Origin: an uncultured Gammaproteobacteria bacterium | GTDB taxonomy: Bacteria > Pseudomonadota > Gammaproteobacteria > Rariloculales > Rariloculaceae | Reading direction: 5' to 3' | Assembly (NCBI GenBank): GCA_946887385.1 | Contig: CAMPKU010000002.1 | Span: 1 to 64,000 of the forward strand | DNA: 64,000 nucleotides | In this document: positions 51,518-59,828 of the stretch, piece after piece | Position numbering within the stretch: the stretch's first letter is position 1 | How the letters are laid out: every line of letters starts with the position of its first letter | Translations under genes and position numbers: made by a program | Notes under the pieces: generated by a model | What the model was told of the DNA's origin: nothing | The model's input: the letters and a program-made list of their open reading frames with translations, nothing else | The model's database searches: none

Positions 51518-52482
51518 GCGCGCGGCGGGCATATGGGCTGCTGCTCGCGTCGGTTGCGTTCGCCGCGGCGCTCGGTACGCCGGCATGGACGCAGGAGACG
51601 CAGGCGCCGCTCGTGCTCACGGGCACTCAGGCCACGTACTCGCTCGCGATGGCGCTGACGGCCGGAACGCCTATCCGCGTGGAAAATGTGCCCGCCGATG
51701 GCCGGCAGCTCTCGCTGCTGAAGGACTACATCGCGCGGCGCATGGATGTGTTGACGCCGAAGTTCGCGGAAGCCGCGGCCGTCGTCACGCTCACGAATGC
51801 GCTAGCCGGCGATCCGCTGTACCGCTTCGCGCGCGACGCGAACATCCGGATCGTAGACATCGAGGCCGGCGTGCCGTGGTCGCTGGACGCGCCCGGCGTA
51901 GCGCTCGCCGATACGCCGGCGTCGACCGTGGCGTGGGGCAGCGACCCCGACCCGGCCGAGACGGCCGTTGCGCCTTACTTCTGGCTCAGTGTCTCGAACG
52001 CGATCCGCATGGGCGATCTCATCGCGCACGATCTCGAGGCTTTATTCCCGAGCTCCGCCGCAACCATCGGTGCGAACCTGGAAACCCTGAAGCGCTCGCT
52101 GCTCGGCTTGCGCGGCGACTATCAGGGCCGGCTCATCGACAGCGGCGCCGACGTCGTGTTCGCGCTGACGGGCGACTTCGTGTACCTGACGAACGACATG
52201 GGCTTGTTCGTCGACGGCTACTTCATCAAGCAAGACGTGCGCTGGACGGAGGGCGATCTGGCGGCGCTGACCAGGCACTTGCGCGACAACGAGATCAAAG
52301 TGGTCCTGCACGAGTGGGAACCGAGCGAAGCGATTCAGAACGCCGTGAGCGCGGCCGGAGCGAAGCTGGTGGTGCTGCAGACCGGCGACCCCGGTGTCGT
52401 TGTGGAGCGCGCGCTCGCGCCCGACGGCTTGCAGCAGATTCTGCGGCAGAACCTCGACGCGATCGCCGCTGCTGCCGAGTAA
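51514..52482 (+). CDS. Second, divergent metal-ABC-type substrate-binding protein
   Basis: A 322-residue exported protein (signal to about residue 25). It follows the layout of ZnuA-type binding proteins but not their ligands. The region that normally reads DPHVWLSP reads APYFWLSV here, and the region that normally reads GxHPHxY reads VENVPADGRQLS, so the canonical metal histidines are missing. Later, GDFVYLTNDMGLFVDGY takes the place of the HDAFGYF segment. It could bind a metal with other ligands, bind another cargo, or act as a regulator of the importer. It overlaps the permease stop. Confidence 0.72.
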   Translation: MSARRAYGLLLASVAFAAALGTPAWTQETQAPLVLTGTQATYSLAMALTAGTPIRVENVPADGRQLSLLKDYIARRMDVLTPKFAEAAAVVTLTNALAGDPLYRFARDANIRIVDIEAGVPWSLDAPGVALADTPASTVAWGSDPDPAETAVAPYFWLSVSNAIRMGDLIAHDLEALFPSSAATIGANLETLKRSLLGLRGDYQGRLIDSGADVVFALTGDFVYLTNDMGLFVDGYFIKQDVRWTEGDLAALTRHLRDNEIKVVLHEWEPSEAIQNAVSAAGAKLVVLQTGDPGVVVERALAPDGLQQILRQNLDAIAAAAE

Positions 52483-52496
52483 GGGAGGCCTGTGAC

Positions 52497-52877
52497 ATGA
52501 CCTGCGACACCGAAGTTTTGCAAGCCTTTGCCGATGCTTGGAATCGTCATGACGTCGACGCCCTCATGACGTTCATGTCCGAGGACTGTGTGTTCGAAGC
52601 TTCAGCGGGCCCCGATAGTTGCGGCAGCCGTTACGCCGGACGCGACGCCGTCCGGCAAAGCTTTGCGGACGTCTTTGCGAGCTTCCCCGACGCCCATTGG
52701 GGAGGTGCGCGCCACTTCGTCCACGGCGATCGAGGAGTGTCCGAGTGGACCTTCACGGGAACACGCACGGACGGTGCTCGCGTGGAAGTGCAGGGGTGCG
52801 ATCTCTTCACGTTTCGAGACGGCAAGATCGCGCTGAAGAACTCGTACCGCAAGAACCGCACGGCCCCTCATCGCTGA
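52497..52877 (+). CDS. SnoaL-like / NTF2-fold protein
   Basis: A 126-residue small cone-shaped fold protein. The SnoaL/NTF2 pattern is clear: LQAFADAWNRHDVDALMTFM, EDCVFEASAG, RYAGRDAVRQSFADVFASFP, the strand SEWTFTGTRTDGARVEVQG and DLFTFRDGKIALKNSY. It may act on or bind a small ligand. The ATG follows AAGGGAGG, a strong ribosome site. It is 14 bases after the metal operon, so co-transcription is likely, without known functional link. Confidence 0.8.
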   Translation: MTCDTEVLQAFADAWNRHDVDALMTFMSEDCVFEASAGPDSCGSRYAGRDAVRQSFADVFASFPDAHWGGARHFVHGDRGVSEWTFTGTRTDGARVEVQGCDLFTFRDGKIALKNSYRKNRTAPHR

Positions 52878-52932
52878 CCGCGCGCAACAGACGGCCGCCA
52901 CCGCCGAACGGCGGTGGCGAGCGCGCTCCAAA

Positions 52933-54210
52933 CTATCGCTTCGATTTCTTCTTCGACGTCGTAGCGGCTTTGGCCGGCTTCGACTTCGCCGCTTTCGCGG
53001 GCTTTTTCGCCGGCGCGACCGCAGCGGGTGTGCGCTTGACGTCGAGCAGCGTGAGGTTCGAATCGGCGGCGATGCACTCGGCCTGCTTGATGCCGAGCTC
53101 CTTACGCACCACGTTCGTGCCCTGCACGAGCGACACCATCTTGTAGAGCGCGTGCCGGCGCGCCATGCCCTCGCGGCCCATGCCGCAGTCGGATGACAGC
53201 ACCAGGCGCTCGGCCGGGATGTGCTTCAGCGCCATGCGGATGTGGTTGGCGACTTCCGTGGGAGTCTCCACCTGCAGCGAGTGGTGATCGATGACGCCGA
53301 TCGCGACCTTCATGTCGGTGATCTCGCGGCCGATGGCCTCGAGATCCATGCCGCCGGAGCTGCACGACTCGAACGTAATGACGTCGGCATCGACCTTGTT
53401 CAGGATCTTCAGCGCGGGCTTGTAGCTTTGCACTTCCGCGAACATGCGCTGCTGCGACGGGTTGCCCCAGCACGTGTGGCACCACACTTCCGTTTTTGCG
53501 CGTAGCCCCCGCACGGTGTTGTTGAACACCTCGAGCATGAACTCGGGGTTGATGACCTTGTCGACGACGCCGCGCGCTGCGAGCAGGTGGATCTGCGGCT
53601 CTTCCATCTGGATGACAGGGCAGCCGGCGTCGGCAAGGGCATGCAGCTCCTCGTTGAACGCGTTGCTGATAGCCCAGATGCGCTCGCGCACGTCCTTGTA
53701 GTAGAAGTCTTGCACGGCGAACGCCACGAGCTCCGGCGTGACGGTGCCGAACTTCACGGGCTTGTCCGTCATGCGCTGGGCGGCTTTCCAGATTTGCGCG
53801 TACTGCATCTGGCCGCGGCCGACGGGCCCGACGATGCTCGGCATGAGCCGCGCTTCGATGTAGTCGTGCAGGATGTGGCCGCGCGGGAAGCCGATGCCGC
53901 CGCCGCCGACCGGGGCCATTTTCGGAATGCCGTCGAAGCCGGCCATGTGGAAGGGCGGATAGCTCGTCCAGCTCTGCCCGCCGATGTCTTGCGTGAAGCG
54001 AACGTCGCCGTCCGTCACGATATCGAGGCCGGCGATGGTTTGCTCGTTCATGTAGACGGCGAGGGAATCTTCGTATTGCTCGCGGAAGCGAGTTTCGACC
54101 ATCGCCTGGAGAAACGACTTCAAACCCAGGTTCTCCGTATACCAGCTTGGTCGCGGCAGAGAGCCCGTAATGGTCGTAGGCAACAGTTGGTTTGCCGTCA
54201 CACGTAGCAT
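52933..54210 (-). CDS. Cobalamin-independent methionine synthase-like methyltransferase with Lys/Ala tail
   Basis: A 425-residue protein matching only the C-terminal catalytic half of MetE, as in short MetE homologues. Zinc ligands are visible as His and Cys in VWCHTCWGNP and Cys in LSSDCGMGRE. TTITGSLPRP at the start is the usual short-MetE opening. Family members use a corrinoid protein, methyl-folate or another donor; the acceptor here is unknown. The last ~30 residues are a Lys/Ala/Pro tail (AKKPAKAAKSKPAKA) like bacterial histone H1-type tails. The ATG at 54210 is chosen over upstream codons because the motif then sits near the start. It is divergent from the EboE-like gene. Confidence 0.82.
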   Translation of the reverse strand: MLRVTANQLLPTTITGSLPRPSWYTENLGLKSFLQAMVETRFREQYEDSLAVYMNEQTIAGLDIVTDGDVRFTQDIGGQSWTSYPPFHMAGFDGIPKMAPVGGGGIGFPRGHILHDYIEARLMPSIVGPVGRGQMQYAQIWKAAQRMTDKPVKFGTVTPELVAFAVQDFYYKDVRERIWAISNAFNEELHALADAGCPVIQMEEPQIHLLAARGVVDKVINPEFMLEVFNNTVRGLRAKTEVWCHTCWGNPSQQRMFAEVQSYKPALKILNKVDADVITFESCSSGGMDLEAIGREITDMKVAIGVIDHHSLQVETPTEVANHIRMALKHIPAERLVLSSDCGMGREGMARRHALYKMVSLVQGTNVVRKELGIKQAECIAADSNLTLLDVKRTPAAVAPAKKPAKAAKSKPAKAATTSKKKSKR

Positions 54211-54239
54211 TGAAATACCCCGTTGAAGTGTTATTCGTT

Positions 54240-54256
54240 GTCGGCCGGGAGCCGAC
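54240..54256. other. Small inverted repeat in the metE-like / eboE-like divergent gap
   Basis: GTCGGC-CGGGA-GCCGAC forms a six-pair hairpin just upstream of the MetE-like gene on its strand. The next 40 bases toward the other gene are A/T-rich (around 54275-54292), where promoters for both directions may lie. The repeat is short, so a regulatory role is only possible. Confidence 0.3.
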
Positions 54257-54410
54257 ATTCTGCGTAAGGGCGGATACAATATTGAATTAATCGTTTCCCC
54301 ACAACCCTAACGGATCGAGCAATCGGGACGATGAGCTCGACGCGAGCGGCAGTGGAATCGACGAACCACCGCTCACGCGGAATCGCAAGATCTTAACGAA
54401 GGAGCACGAC

Positions 54411-55613
54411 ATGGATTTGGGCAACGGCCTGGGTCATTTGACTTATTCGACGCTCGTACACCCGGGCGATACCTGGAGCGAAATGTGGGATAGCTTGAAC
54501 CGCTACGTTCCCCAGGTGAAAGCGCGCGTAAGCCCGAAACAATCGTTCGGCGTGTCGCTGCGCCTCTCGAACTCGTCGGCGCAAACGCTCTCGGGCGACC
54601 GCGGCGAGCGCGAGCGGCTCAAGGAATTCTTGAGCCAGAACGACATGTACCTCTACACCGTCAACGCGTTTCCGTACGGGCCGTTCAAGAACCGCATCGT
54701 CAAGAAGGACGTGTACGAGCCCGATTGGAGCACCGACGAGCGCGCCACGTACACGATGCAAGTGGCCGACATCCTCGCGGAGGTTGCGGCGCCGCACGTG
54801 AACCCGTCGATTCAGAGCCCGCCGCTCGGCTTCAAGGGCAAGGTTACGGGCCCCGAGTACGTCGACGAGTTCACGCGGCATGTGCTGCGCGTAGTCGCGC
54901 ACATGGTGCAACTCGAGAAGCGCACGGGCCGCACGGTCACGCTGGCGCTCGAGCCGGAGCCCGCGTGCTTCCTGGAGACCACGGAAGAGGCCATCGACTA
55001 TTTCAAGAATCATCTCTACGCGGCCGAGGGCGTGCGCATGCTCGTGAGCCACACGGGCTTGTCGAAGTCGGAAGCCGAGAGCGCCCTGCGCAAGCACTTA
55101 GGCATGGTGTACGACATCTGCCACCAAGCCGTGGAGTACGAAGACATCGGCGCGTCGCTACGGGCGCTGGCCGATGCCGGCATCCCCGTGTTCAAGCTCC
55201 AGGAAGCCGCGGCGATGCGCGTGCCGAACGTGACGAAGGAAACAGTAGAGGCCATGCGGCCGTTCGCCGAAACCGTGTATCTCACGCAGACCGTCGAGAA
55301 GCGCGACGGCAAGCTCACCCGCTTCTTGAACTTAGAGGACGCCTTTGCGGCCTTCGAGCGAGATCCGAGCGGCAAGCGCGAGTGGCGCACGCACGTGCAC
55401 GTGCCCGTGTTTCTCGACAAGATCGGCGAGCATTTCGAGACCACGCGCTTTGCGATCGAAGACGCGCTCAAGTTTCATAAAAAGAACAAGCTTTCGCCGC
55501 AGCTCGAGATCGAGACGTACACCTGGGACGTGCTGCCGGACTCCATGAAGAGCGGCTCGATCGTGGACTACGTAGAACGCGAGCTCGATTGGGTGAAGGG
55601 TCAGCTCGTCTAG
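54411..55613 (+). CDS. EboE-like TIM-barrel protein
   Basis: A 400-residue protein of the xylose isomerase-like TIM barrel fold. It matches the EboE metabolite traffic family: LGHLTYSTLVHPGDTW, YVPQVKARVSPKQSFGVSLR, MYLYTVNAFPYGPFKN, VYEPDWSTDERATYT and LALEPEPACFLETTEEAI, with CHQAVEYED and a late PVFLDKIGEHFETT. EboE normally works with other Ebo proteins in moving a prenylated precursor to the periplasm. None of those partners is in the window; instead two dehydrogenases and a beta-lactamase-fold protein follow. GAAGGAG precedes the ATG. Confidence 0.8.
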   Translation: MDLGNGLGHLTYSTLVHPGDTWSEMWDSLNRYVPQVKARVSPKQSFGVSLRLSNSSAQTLSGDRGERERLKEFLSQNDMYLYTVNAFPYGPFKNRIVKKDVYEPDWSTDERATYTMQVADILAEVAAPHVNPSIQSPPLGFKGKVTGPEYVDEFTRHVLRVVAHMVQLEKRTGRTVTLALEPEPACFLETTEEAIDYFKNHLYAAEGVRMLVSHTGLSKSEAESALRKHLGMVYDICHQAVEYEDIGASLRALADAGIPVFKLQEAAAMRVPNVTKETVEAMRPFAETVYLTQTVEKRDGKLTRFLNLEDAFAAFERDPSGKREWRTHVHVPVFLDKIGEHFETTRFAIEDALKFHKKNKLSPQLEIETYTWDVLPDSMKSGSIVDYVERELDWVKGQLV

Positions 55614-55636
55614 TCGTAAAAGGCGGAGAGAACGCA

Positions 55637-56512
55637 ATGAAAGTAGGTTTCATCGGCTTAGGGCGAATGGGTCAAGCCATGGCCGCGCGCATTTTAGGCG
55701 GCGGTCACGAGCTCGTCGTCTACAACCGCTCGCGCGAAAAGGCCGCAGAGCTCGAGAAGAACGGCGCGAAGGTCGCGGGCTCGATCGCGGAAGCCTGCCG
55801 CGGCCGCGAAGTCGTGATCAGCATGGTTTCCGACGACAAGGCGCTCACTGAGGTCGTCAAGGAGATCTCGGCGGCGCTCGACAAAGGCGCTATCCACGTC
55901 GCGATGGGCACGCACGGCGTGCACGTGCTGCGCGAGGTAGATGCAGTGCACGGCAAGGCGGGGCAACTGTTCGTCGCGTCGCCGGTGCTCGGCCGGCCCG
56001 AAGCCGCAGCCGCAGGGCAGATCAACATCGTGCCGGCGGGCCCGCCGCAAGCCATCGAGAAGCTCGCGCCGCTGAACGCTCTGATGGGGCGGCGCACGTT
56101 CCCGGCCGGATCGAAGCCCGAGGGCGCCGCGGCCGTGAAGCTGGCCAACAACATGCTGATCGGCTGCGCGATCGAGGCGATGGGCGAGGCGTTCTCGCTC
56201 GTGCGCAAGTACGGCGTGGACCCGCAGGCGTTCTACGAGGTGTTCACCGATGGCCTGTTCTCGGCTCCGGCCTACAAGGTCTATGGCAACATCATCGCCA
56301 AGGAGCTCTACGATCAGGTGGGCTTCACCACGGCGCTCGGTCTCAAGGACACCGGGCTCATGCTGGCGGCGGGCCTTGCGGAGAACGTGCCGCTGCCGAG
56401 CTTGAACGTGTATCGCGACAAGCTGCTCGCCGCGATGGCGAACGGCGACGCCAACCGCGACTGGGCCGTGGTGGCACGCCATCAAGCCCGCTCGGCGGGC
56501 CTAGAGAAATAG
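55637..56512 (+). CDS. Beta-hydroxyacid dehydrogenase (3-hydroxyisobutyrate dehydrogenase family)
   Basis: A 291-residue NAD(P) enzyme. The Rossmann motif GFIGLGRMGQAMAARI opens the protein, followed by YNRSREKA (the Arg favours NADPH) and the substrate site near VASPVLGRPEAAAAG. The catalytic Lys is in AAVKLANNMLIG. It is of the GLYR1/glyoxylate reductase-like branch, so small semialdehydes or hydroxyacids are likely. GGAGAG precedes the ATG. It lies 23 bases after the EboE-like gene and 12 before the Gfo/Idh gene, in one operon. Confidence 0.9.
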   Translation: MKVGFIGLGRMGQAMAARILGGGHELVVYNRSREKAAELEKNGAKVAGSIAEACRGREVVISMVSDDKALTEVVKEISAALDKGAIHVAMGTHGVHVLREVDAVHGKAGQLFVASPVLGRPEAAAAGQINIVPAGPPQAIEKLAPLNALMGRRTFPAGSKPEGAAAVKLANNMLIGCAIEAMGEAFSLVRKYGVDPQAFYEVFTDGLFSAPAYKVYGNIIAKELYDQVGFTTALGLKDTGLMLAAGLAENVPLPSLNVYRDKLLAAMANGDANRDWAVVARHQARSAGLEK

Positions 56513-56524
56513 GAGATCGAAGCA

Positions 56525-57553
56525 GTGATCAATGCAGGTATTGCCGGACTCGGCTGGTGGGGCAAAACGCTCGTCGAAGGTGTGGCGGGCTCGGCCGACA
56601 TCAAGTTCGTGGCGGGCTCGGCGCGCAATCACACGGACGACATCAAGGCATTTGCCAAGCAGAACGAATTCACGCTCTATCAGAGCTTCGAGGACATGCT
56701 GAAGCATCCCGGGCTCGACGCCGTGGTGCTCGCCACGCCGCATTCGCTGCACGTGCCGCAGACGATCGCGGCCGCGCAGGCCGGTAAGCACGTGTTCTGC
56801 GAGAAGCCGTTTGCGTTATCGGGCGCCGAGGCGCGCGAGGCCGCGGATGCCGTAGACAAAGCCGGCGTTACGCTGGGCTTGGGCTACAACCGCCGCTGGC
56901 ATCCGGAGATGACGAAGCTGCGCAACATGATCGATACCGGCGAGCTCGGCATCGTCCTGCACGTCGAAGCCACGATGACGTTCCCGAACGCGCTGTTGCT
57001 CAAAGCCGATGCGTGGCGCGCAAGCCGCGAGGAGACGCCGTGCGGCGGTCTCACGCCGATGGGCGTGCACGCCGTCGACGGCATGATCGATCTGTGCGGC
57101 CCCATCGACGAGGTGTACTGCCAGAGCTTCCGGCGCGCCGTCTCCATCGATGCCGACGACACCACGTCCATCTTGTTCCGCATGACGGAAGGCATGTCGG
57201 GTTATCTCGGCACGATGACGGCTACGGGCGGCGGGTTCAGCTTTCAGGTCTACGGGTCCAAGGGCTACGTTCGGCTCGAAGGCATGACGCACGTTGCGGG
57301 CGCTCCCTCGGAAGAGCGGCGCACGCGCCTGTTCGGCAACTGCATCTTCAAGCCCGCGCAAGGGCCCGCCAATACCTGGGAGGCCGAGAAGCTCGACGTG
57401 ACGAAAGTGACGCTCGAGGCGTTCGCGCGCGCGGCGGCCGGCAAGGAGAAGTTTTTGATTCCCGTCGAGGAGATGGTGCACGGCGCGGCCGTCACCGAAG
57501 CCATCATTCGCTCGGCGGAAACGCACGTGCCGGAAAAGGTCCGCAAAGCCTAA
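56525..57553 (+). CDS. Gfo/Idh/MocA family oxidoreductase
   Basis: A 342-residue NAD(P)-dependent oxidoreductase of sugars or inositol-like compounds. N-terminal GIAGLGWWGKTLVEG is the Rossmann loop; DAVVLATPHSLHVPQT and the EKPFALSGAEAREA motif (catalytic Lys in EKP) follow, and GLGYNRRWHPEM plus GGLTPMGVHAVDGMIDL in the C-terminal domain complete the family pattern. The start is GTG with AGGAG 9 bases upstream. It is the third gene of the EboE-like operon. Confidence 0.92.
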   Translation: MINAGIAGLGWWGKTLVEGVAGSADIKFVAGSARNHTDDIKAFAKQNEFTLYQSFEDMLKHPGLDAVVLATPHSLHVPQTIAAAQAGKHVFCEKPFALSGAEAREAADAVDKAGVTLGLGYNRRWHPEMTKLRNMIDTGELGIVLHVEATMTFPNALLLKADAWRASREETPCGGLTPMGVHAVDGMIDLCGPIDEVYCQSFRRAVSIDADDTTSILFRMTEGMSGYLGTMTATGGGFSFQVYGSKGYVRLEGMTHVAGAPSEERRTRLFGNCIFKPAQGPANTWEAEKLDVTKVTLEAFARAAAGKEKFLIPVEEMVHGAAVTEAIIRSAETHVPEKVRKA

Positions 57554-57554
57554 A

Positions 57555-57605
57555 GGCGGGGACGGATTTGTCGAAGGCGGGGGACGGATTCATAAATCCG
57601 TCCCC
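57555..57605. repeat. REP-like repeat with a perfect 11-pair hairpin
   Basis: Directly after the Gfo/Idh stop, the unit GGCGGGGACGGATT occurs twice (57555-57568 and, with one extra G, 57576-57590). The second copy pairs with AATCCGTCCCC (57595-57605) around a CATA loop. The sequence is like dispersed GGGGACGGATT repeats associated with REP-type tyrosine transposases in gammaproteobacteria; no transposase is nearby. It may also act as a transcript end before the next gene. Confidence 0.6.
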
Positions 57606-57627
57606 GTGAGATGCCCAGGAGATGTCG

Positions 57628-58542
57628 ATGTTGATTGCGCGTCGTGTATCCGTCTGTCTCGCTGTTCTGGCGGCGGCGCCAGCCGTGGCCCAGCTCAACA
57701 ATCTCGATGAGGCGTTCCGAACCACGCCCATCACCACGCAGCAGCTTGCGGACAATTTCCACGTGCTGTTCGGCGTGGGCGGCAACATCCTGGTATCGAT
57801 CGGCGACAACGGCGTGCTGATCGTCGACGATCAGTTCCCGCAGATGGTGCCGAAATACAAGGCCACGATCGGCGAGCTTGGCGGCGGCGCTATCGATTTC
57901 GCGATCAACACGCACTGGCACTTCGATCACGCCGACGGCAATCAGGTGCTCGGGCCCGAAGGCACCTGGCTCGTCGCGCAGGAGAACTCGCGGCAGATGA
58001 TGACGAAGAACAACGTCATCAATCTCGTTTCGACCACGCGCGATCAGCCGGCCTATCCCGAAACGGCGCTGCCGGTGCTGACGTACGACGACCGGATGCG
58101 CTTTCATTTCAACGGCGAGCGCATCGACCTCATGCACTTTGGTCCCGCGCACACCACGGGCGACACGGCCGTCATCTTCCGCGGCCACAAGACCGTGCAC
58201 TTGGGCGACGTGTACAACAACGCCGGGTATCCGTTCATCGACGCCGACAACGGCGGCAGCTTGAGCGGCGTAATCGAGTTCTGCTCGAAAGTGCTGGCGG
58301 AGATCGATTCGACGTATACGGTGGTGCCCGGCCACGGCCCGGTGGCCGACGCGCAAGCGCTCGCCGACTACGTGGCCATGCTCACTACGATCCGCGACCG
58401 CATGAATGCGCTGATTGGCAGCGGCGCCACGCTCGAGCAGGTCGTGGCGGCGCAGCCCACGTCGGATTGGGACGAGCGCAAAGGCAGCCCGGCGGGCTTC
58501 CTGAACCGCGCCTATTTGAGCCTCACGCGCGAGCGGCGCTGA
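57628..58542 (+). CDS. Secreted MBL-fold metallo-hydrolase
   Basis: A 304-residue exported enzyme (signal about residues 1-19, ending AVAQ). The zinc-binding HxHxDH motif is HWHFDHADG, followed by the further metal His in FGPAHTTGDTAV and VVPGHGPV. It is like the B-type subfamily of secreted metallo-beta-lactamase fold lactonases/hydrolases; beta-lactam activity cannot be assumed. Two ATGs stand 6 bases apart; the second, at 57628, is chosen because AGGAG (57617-57621) would touch the first. It lies after the REP-like hairpin and may have its own promoter. Confidence 0.87.
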   Translation: MLIARRVSVCLAVLAAAPAVAQLNNLDEAFRTTPITTQQLADNFHVLFGVGGNILVSIGDNGVLIVDDQFPQMVPKYKATIGELGGGAIDFAINTHWHFDHADGNQVLGPEGTWLVAQENSRQMMTKNNVINLVSTTRDQPAYPETALPVLTYDDRMRFHFNGERIDLMHFGPAHTTGDTAVIFRGHKTVHLGDVYNNAGYPFIDADNGGSLSGVIEFCSKVLAEIDSTYTVVPGHGPVADAQALADYVAMLTTIRDRMNALIGSGATLEQVVAAQPTSDWDERKGSPAGFLNRAYLSLTRERR

Positions 58543-58555
58543 AGCGCGCCTCAGC

Positions 58556-59746
58556 TCAAGCTTGCAAGCACTGCTCGAGCCACGGCTCGATGCCGGACCA
58601 TGCAACGGCTGCGCCGTCGCTGCGCCGATGACTGTCGTTGCCGCCGTAGACGACGGCCGGAACCAGCTCCCCCAGCAGCGGATCGCGGCGCGCGGCCGCG
58701 GCAAAAAACTCGAGCTCGGCGAAGGCATCGCTCGGAAACGTAGCTCCAGCTTTGCACTCGATGCCGAGCGCGCGTGCGCCGAGCTCGACGAGCATGTCCA
58801 CCTCGTGGCCCTTCTGATCCCTGAAGTAGAGCGCCTGATGTTGCACGTTGCGGGCAATCAGCTCTTTCCGCAGTTCGCTCACCACCCATGACTCGAACAC
58901 GGCGCCGCGCAGCGGGTGCGTGCGAAGCTGCCCGGGCTCGCGAATACCGAGTAGAAAGCACAGCAGTCCGCTGTCCCAGAAGTGCAGTTTCGGAGCCTTG
59001 ATGAGACGCTTCCCCACGTTGCGATAAAAGGGCAGCAGCAGGTGAGCCACGAAGCACGTCTCGAGGATGGAGAGCCAGCGCCGCGCGGTGGCGTGGGTCA
59101 CGCCCGCGTCGTTACCAAGGCTCGAGGTGTTCAGCACTTGCGCCGTGCGGCCGGCGGCCAACCCCAGGAACGTTTGGAAGGCACCGAGGTCCGTGATGTT
59201 CACGATCTGCCGCAAGTCGCGCTCGACATACGTCCGTACATAGTCTGCGAGCCATGTGTTCGGCGCGAGCTTACGGTCGTGAATGCGCGGATAGCCGCCC
59301 GACCAAAGGACGGTCGCAAGATCTGTGGGCGCGGCTTCGAAGCGGCGGACCTCGGCATATGAGCATGGCAGGACGTGCACGATGGCTGCTCGCCCGGCAA
59401 GACTCTGGCTGAGCGTTGCGCTCAGCGTGAGATTTTCCGAGCCGGTGAGCACGAAGCGTCCCGGTTCGGGGTGGGCGTCCACGATTCCTTGCAGATAAGA
59501 CGGTATTTCAGGCGCACGCTGGATTTCATCGAACACGGCGCCCGAAGCGTAGCGGGCGAGAAAGCCACGCGGATCGTCCAAAGCGAACGCGCGTTGGTCC
59601 GGATCTTCGAGCGACACCAGCGGCTTGTCCGGAAACAGCGTGCTGCAAAGCGTCGACTTGCCCGACTGCCGCGGGCCGGTGAGCACTACGATCGGCGCTC
59701 GGCTTGCAGCCTCCAGCGCAATTTTCGCGACGGTTCTTTCAATCAC
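58556..59746 (-). CDS. AAA_14/DUF4143 ATPase
   Basis: A 396-residue protein. The N-terminal AAA_14 ATPase has Walker A GPRQSGKSTL and Walker B AVFDEIQRAPEI. The DUF4143 C-terminal half has the PD-(D/E)XK-like text HEVDMLVELG and GIECKAG. Such single genes are common, poorly understood and often carried by horizontal transfer. The GTG start is used. It faces the convergent MBL gene with 13 bases between them and shows nothing in common with its neighbours. Confidence 0.9.
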   Translation of the reverse strand: MIERTVAKIALEAASRAPIVVLTGPRQSGKSTLCSTLFPDKPLVSLEDPDQRAFALDDPRGFLARYASGAVFDEIQRAPEIPSYLQGIVDAHPEPGRFVLTGSENLTLSATLSQSLAGRAAIVHVLPCSYAEVRRFEAAPTDLATVLWSGGYPRIHDRKLAPNTWLADYVRTYVERDLRQIVNITDLGAFQTFLGLAAGRTAQVLNTSSLGNDAGVTHATARRWLSILETCFVAHLLLPFYRNVGKRLIKAPKLHFWDSGLLCFLLGIREPGQLRTHPLRGAVFESWVVSELRKELIARNVQHQALYFRDQKGHEVDMLVELGARALGIECKAGATFPSDAFAELEFFAAAARRDPLLGELVPAVVYGGNDSHRRSDGAAVAWSGIEPWLEQCLQA

Positions 59747-59828
59747 TTCAAAAGGTTACGCTGGTTGGTGCGTGATTGTAAATCGGATATTCAAATACCG
59801 CCAGCAAGTACGGCGCGGATGGGCGGTG

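Noticed and set aside
57628..58542. The MBL-fold protein as a beta-lactam resistance gene
   Set aside because: The HxHxDH motif alone is common to many hydrolases and lactonases; nothing specific to the B1-B3 enzymes is seen and the BlaI-type pair is far away.
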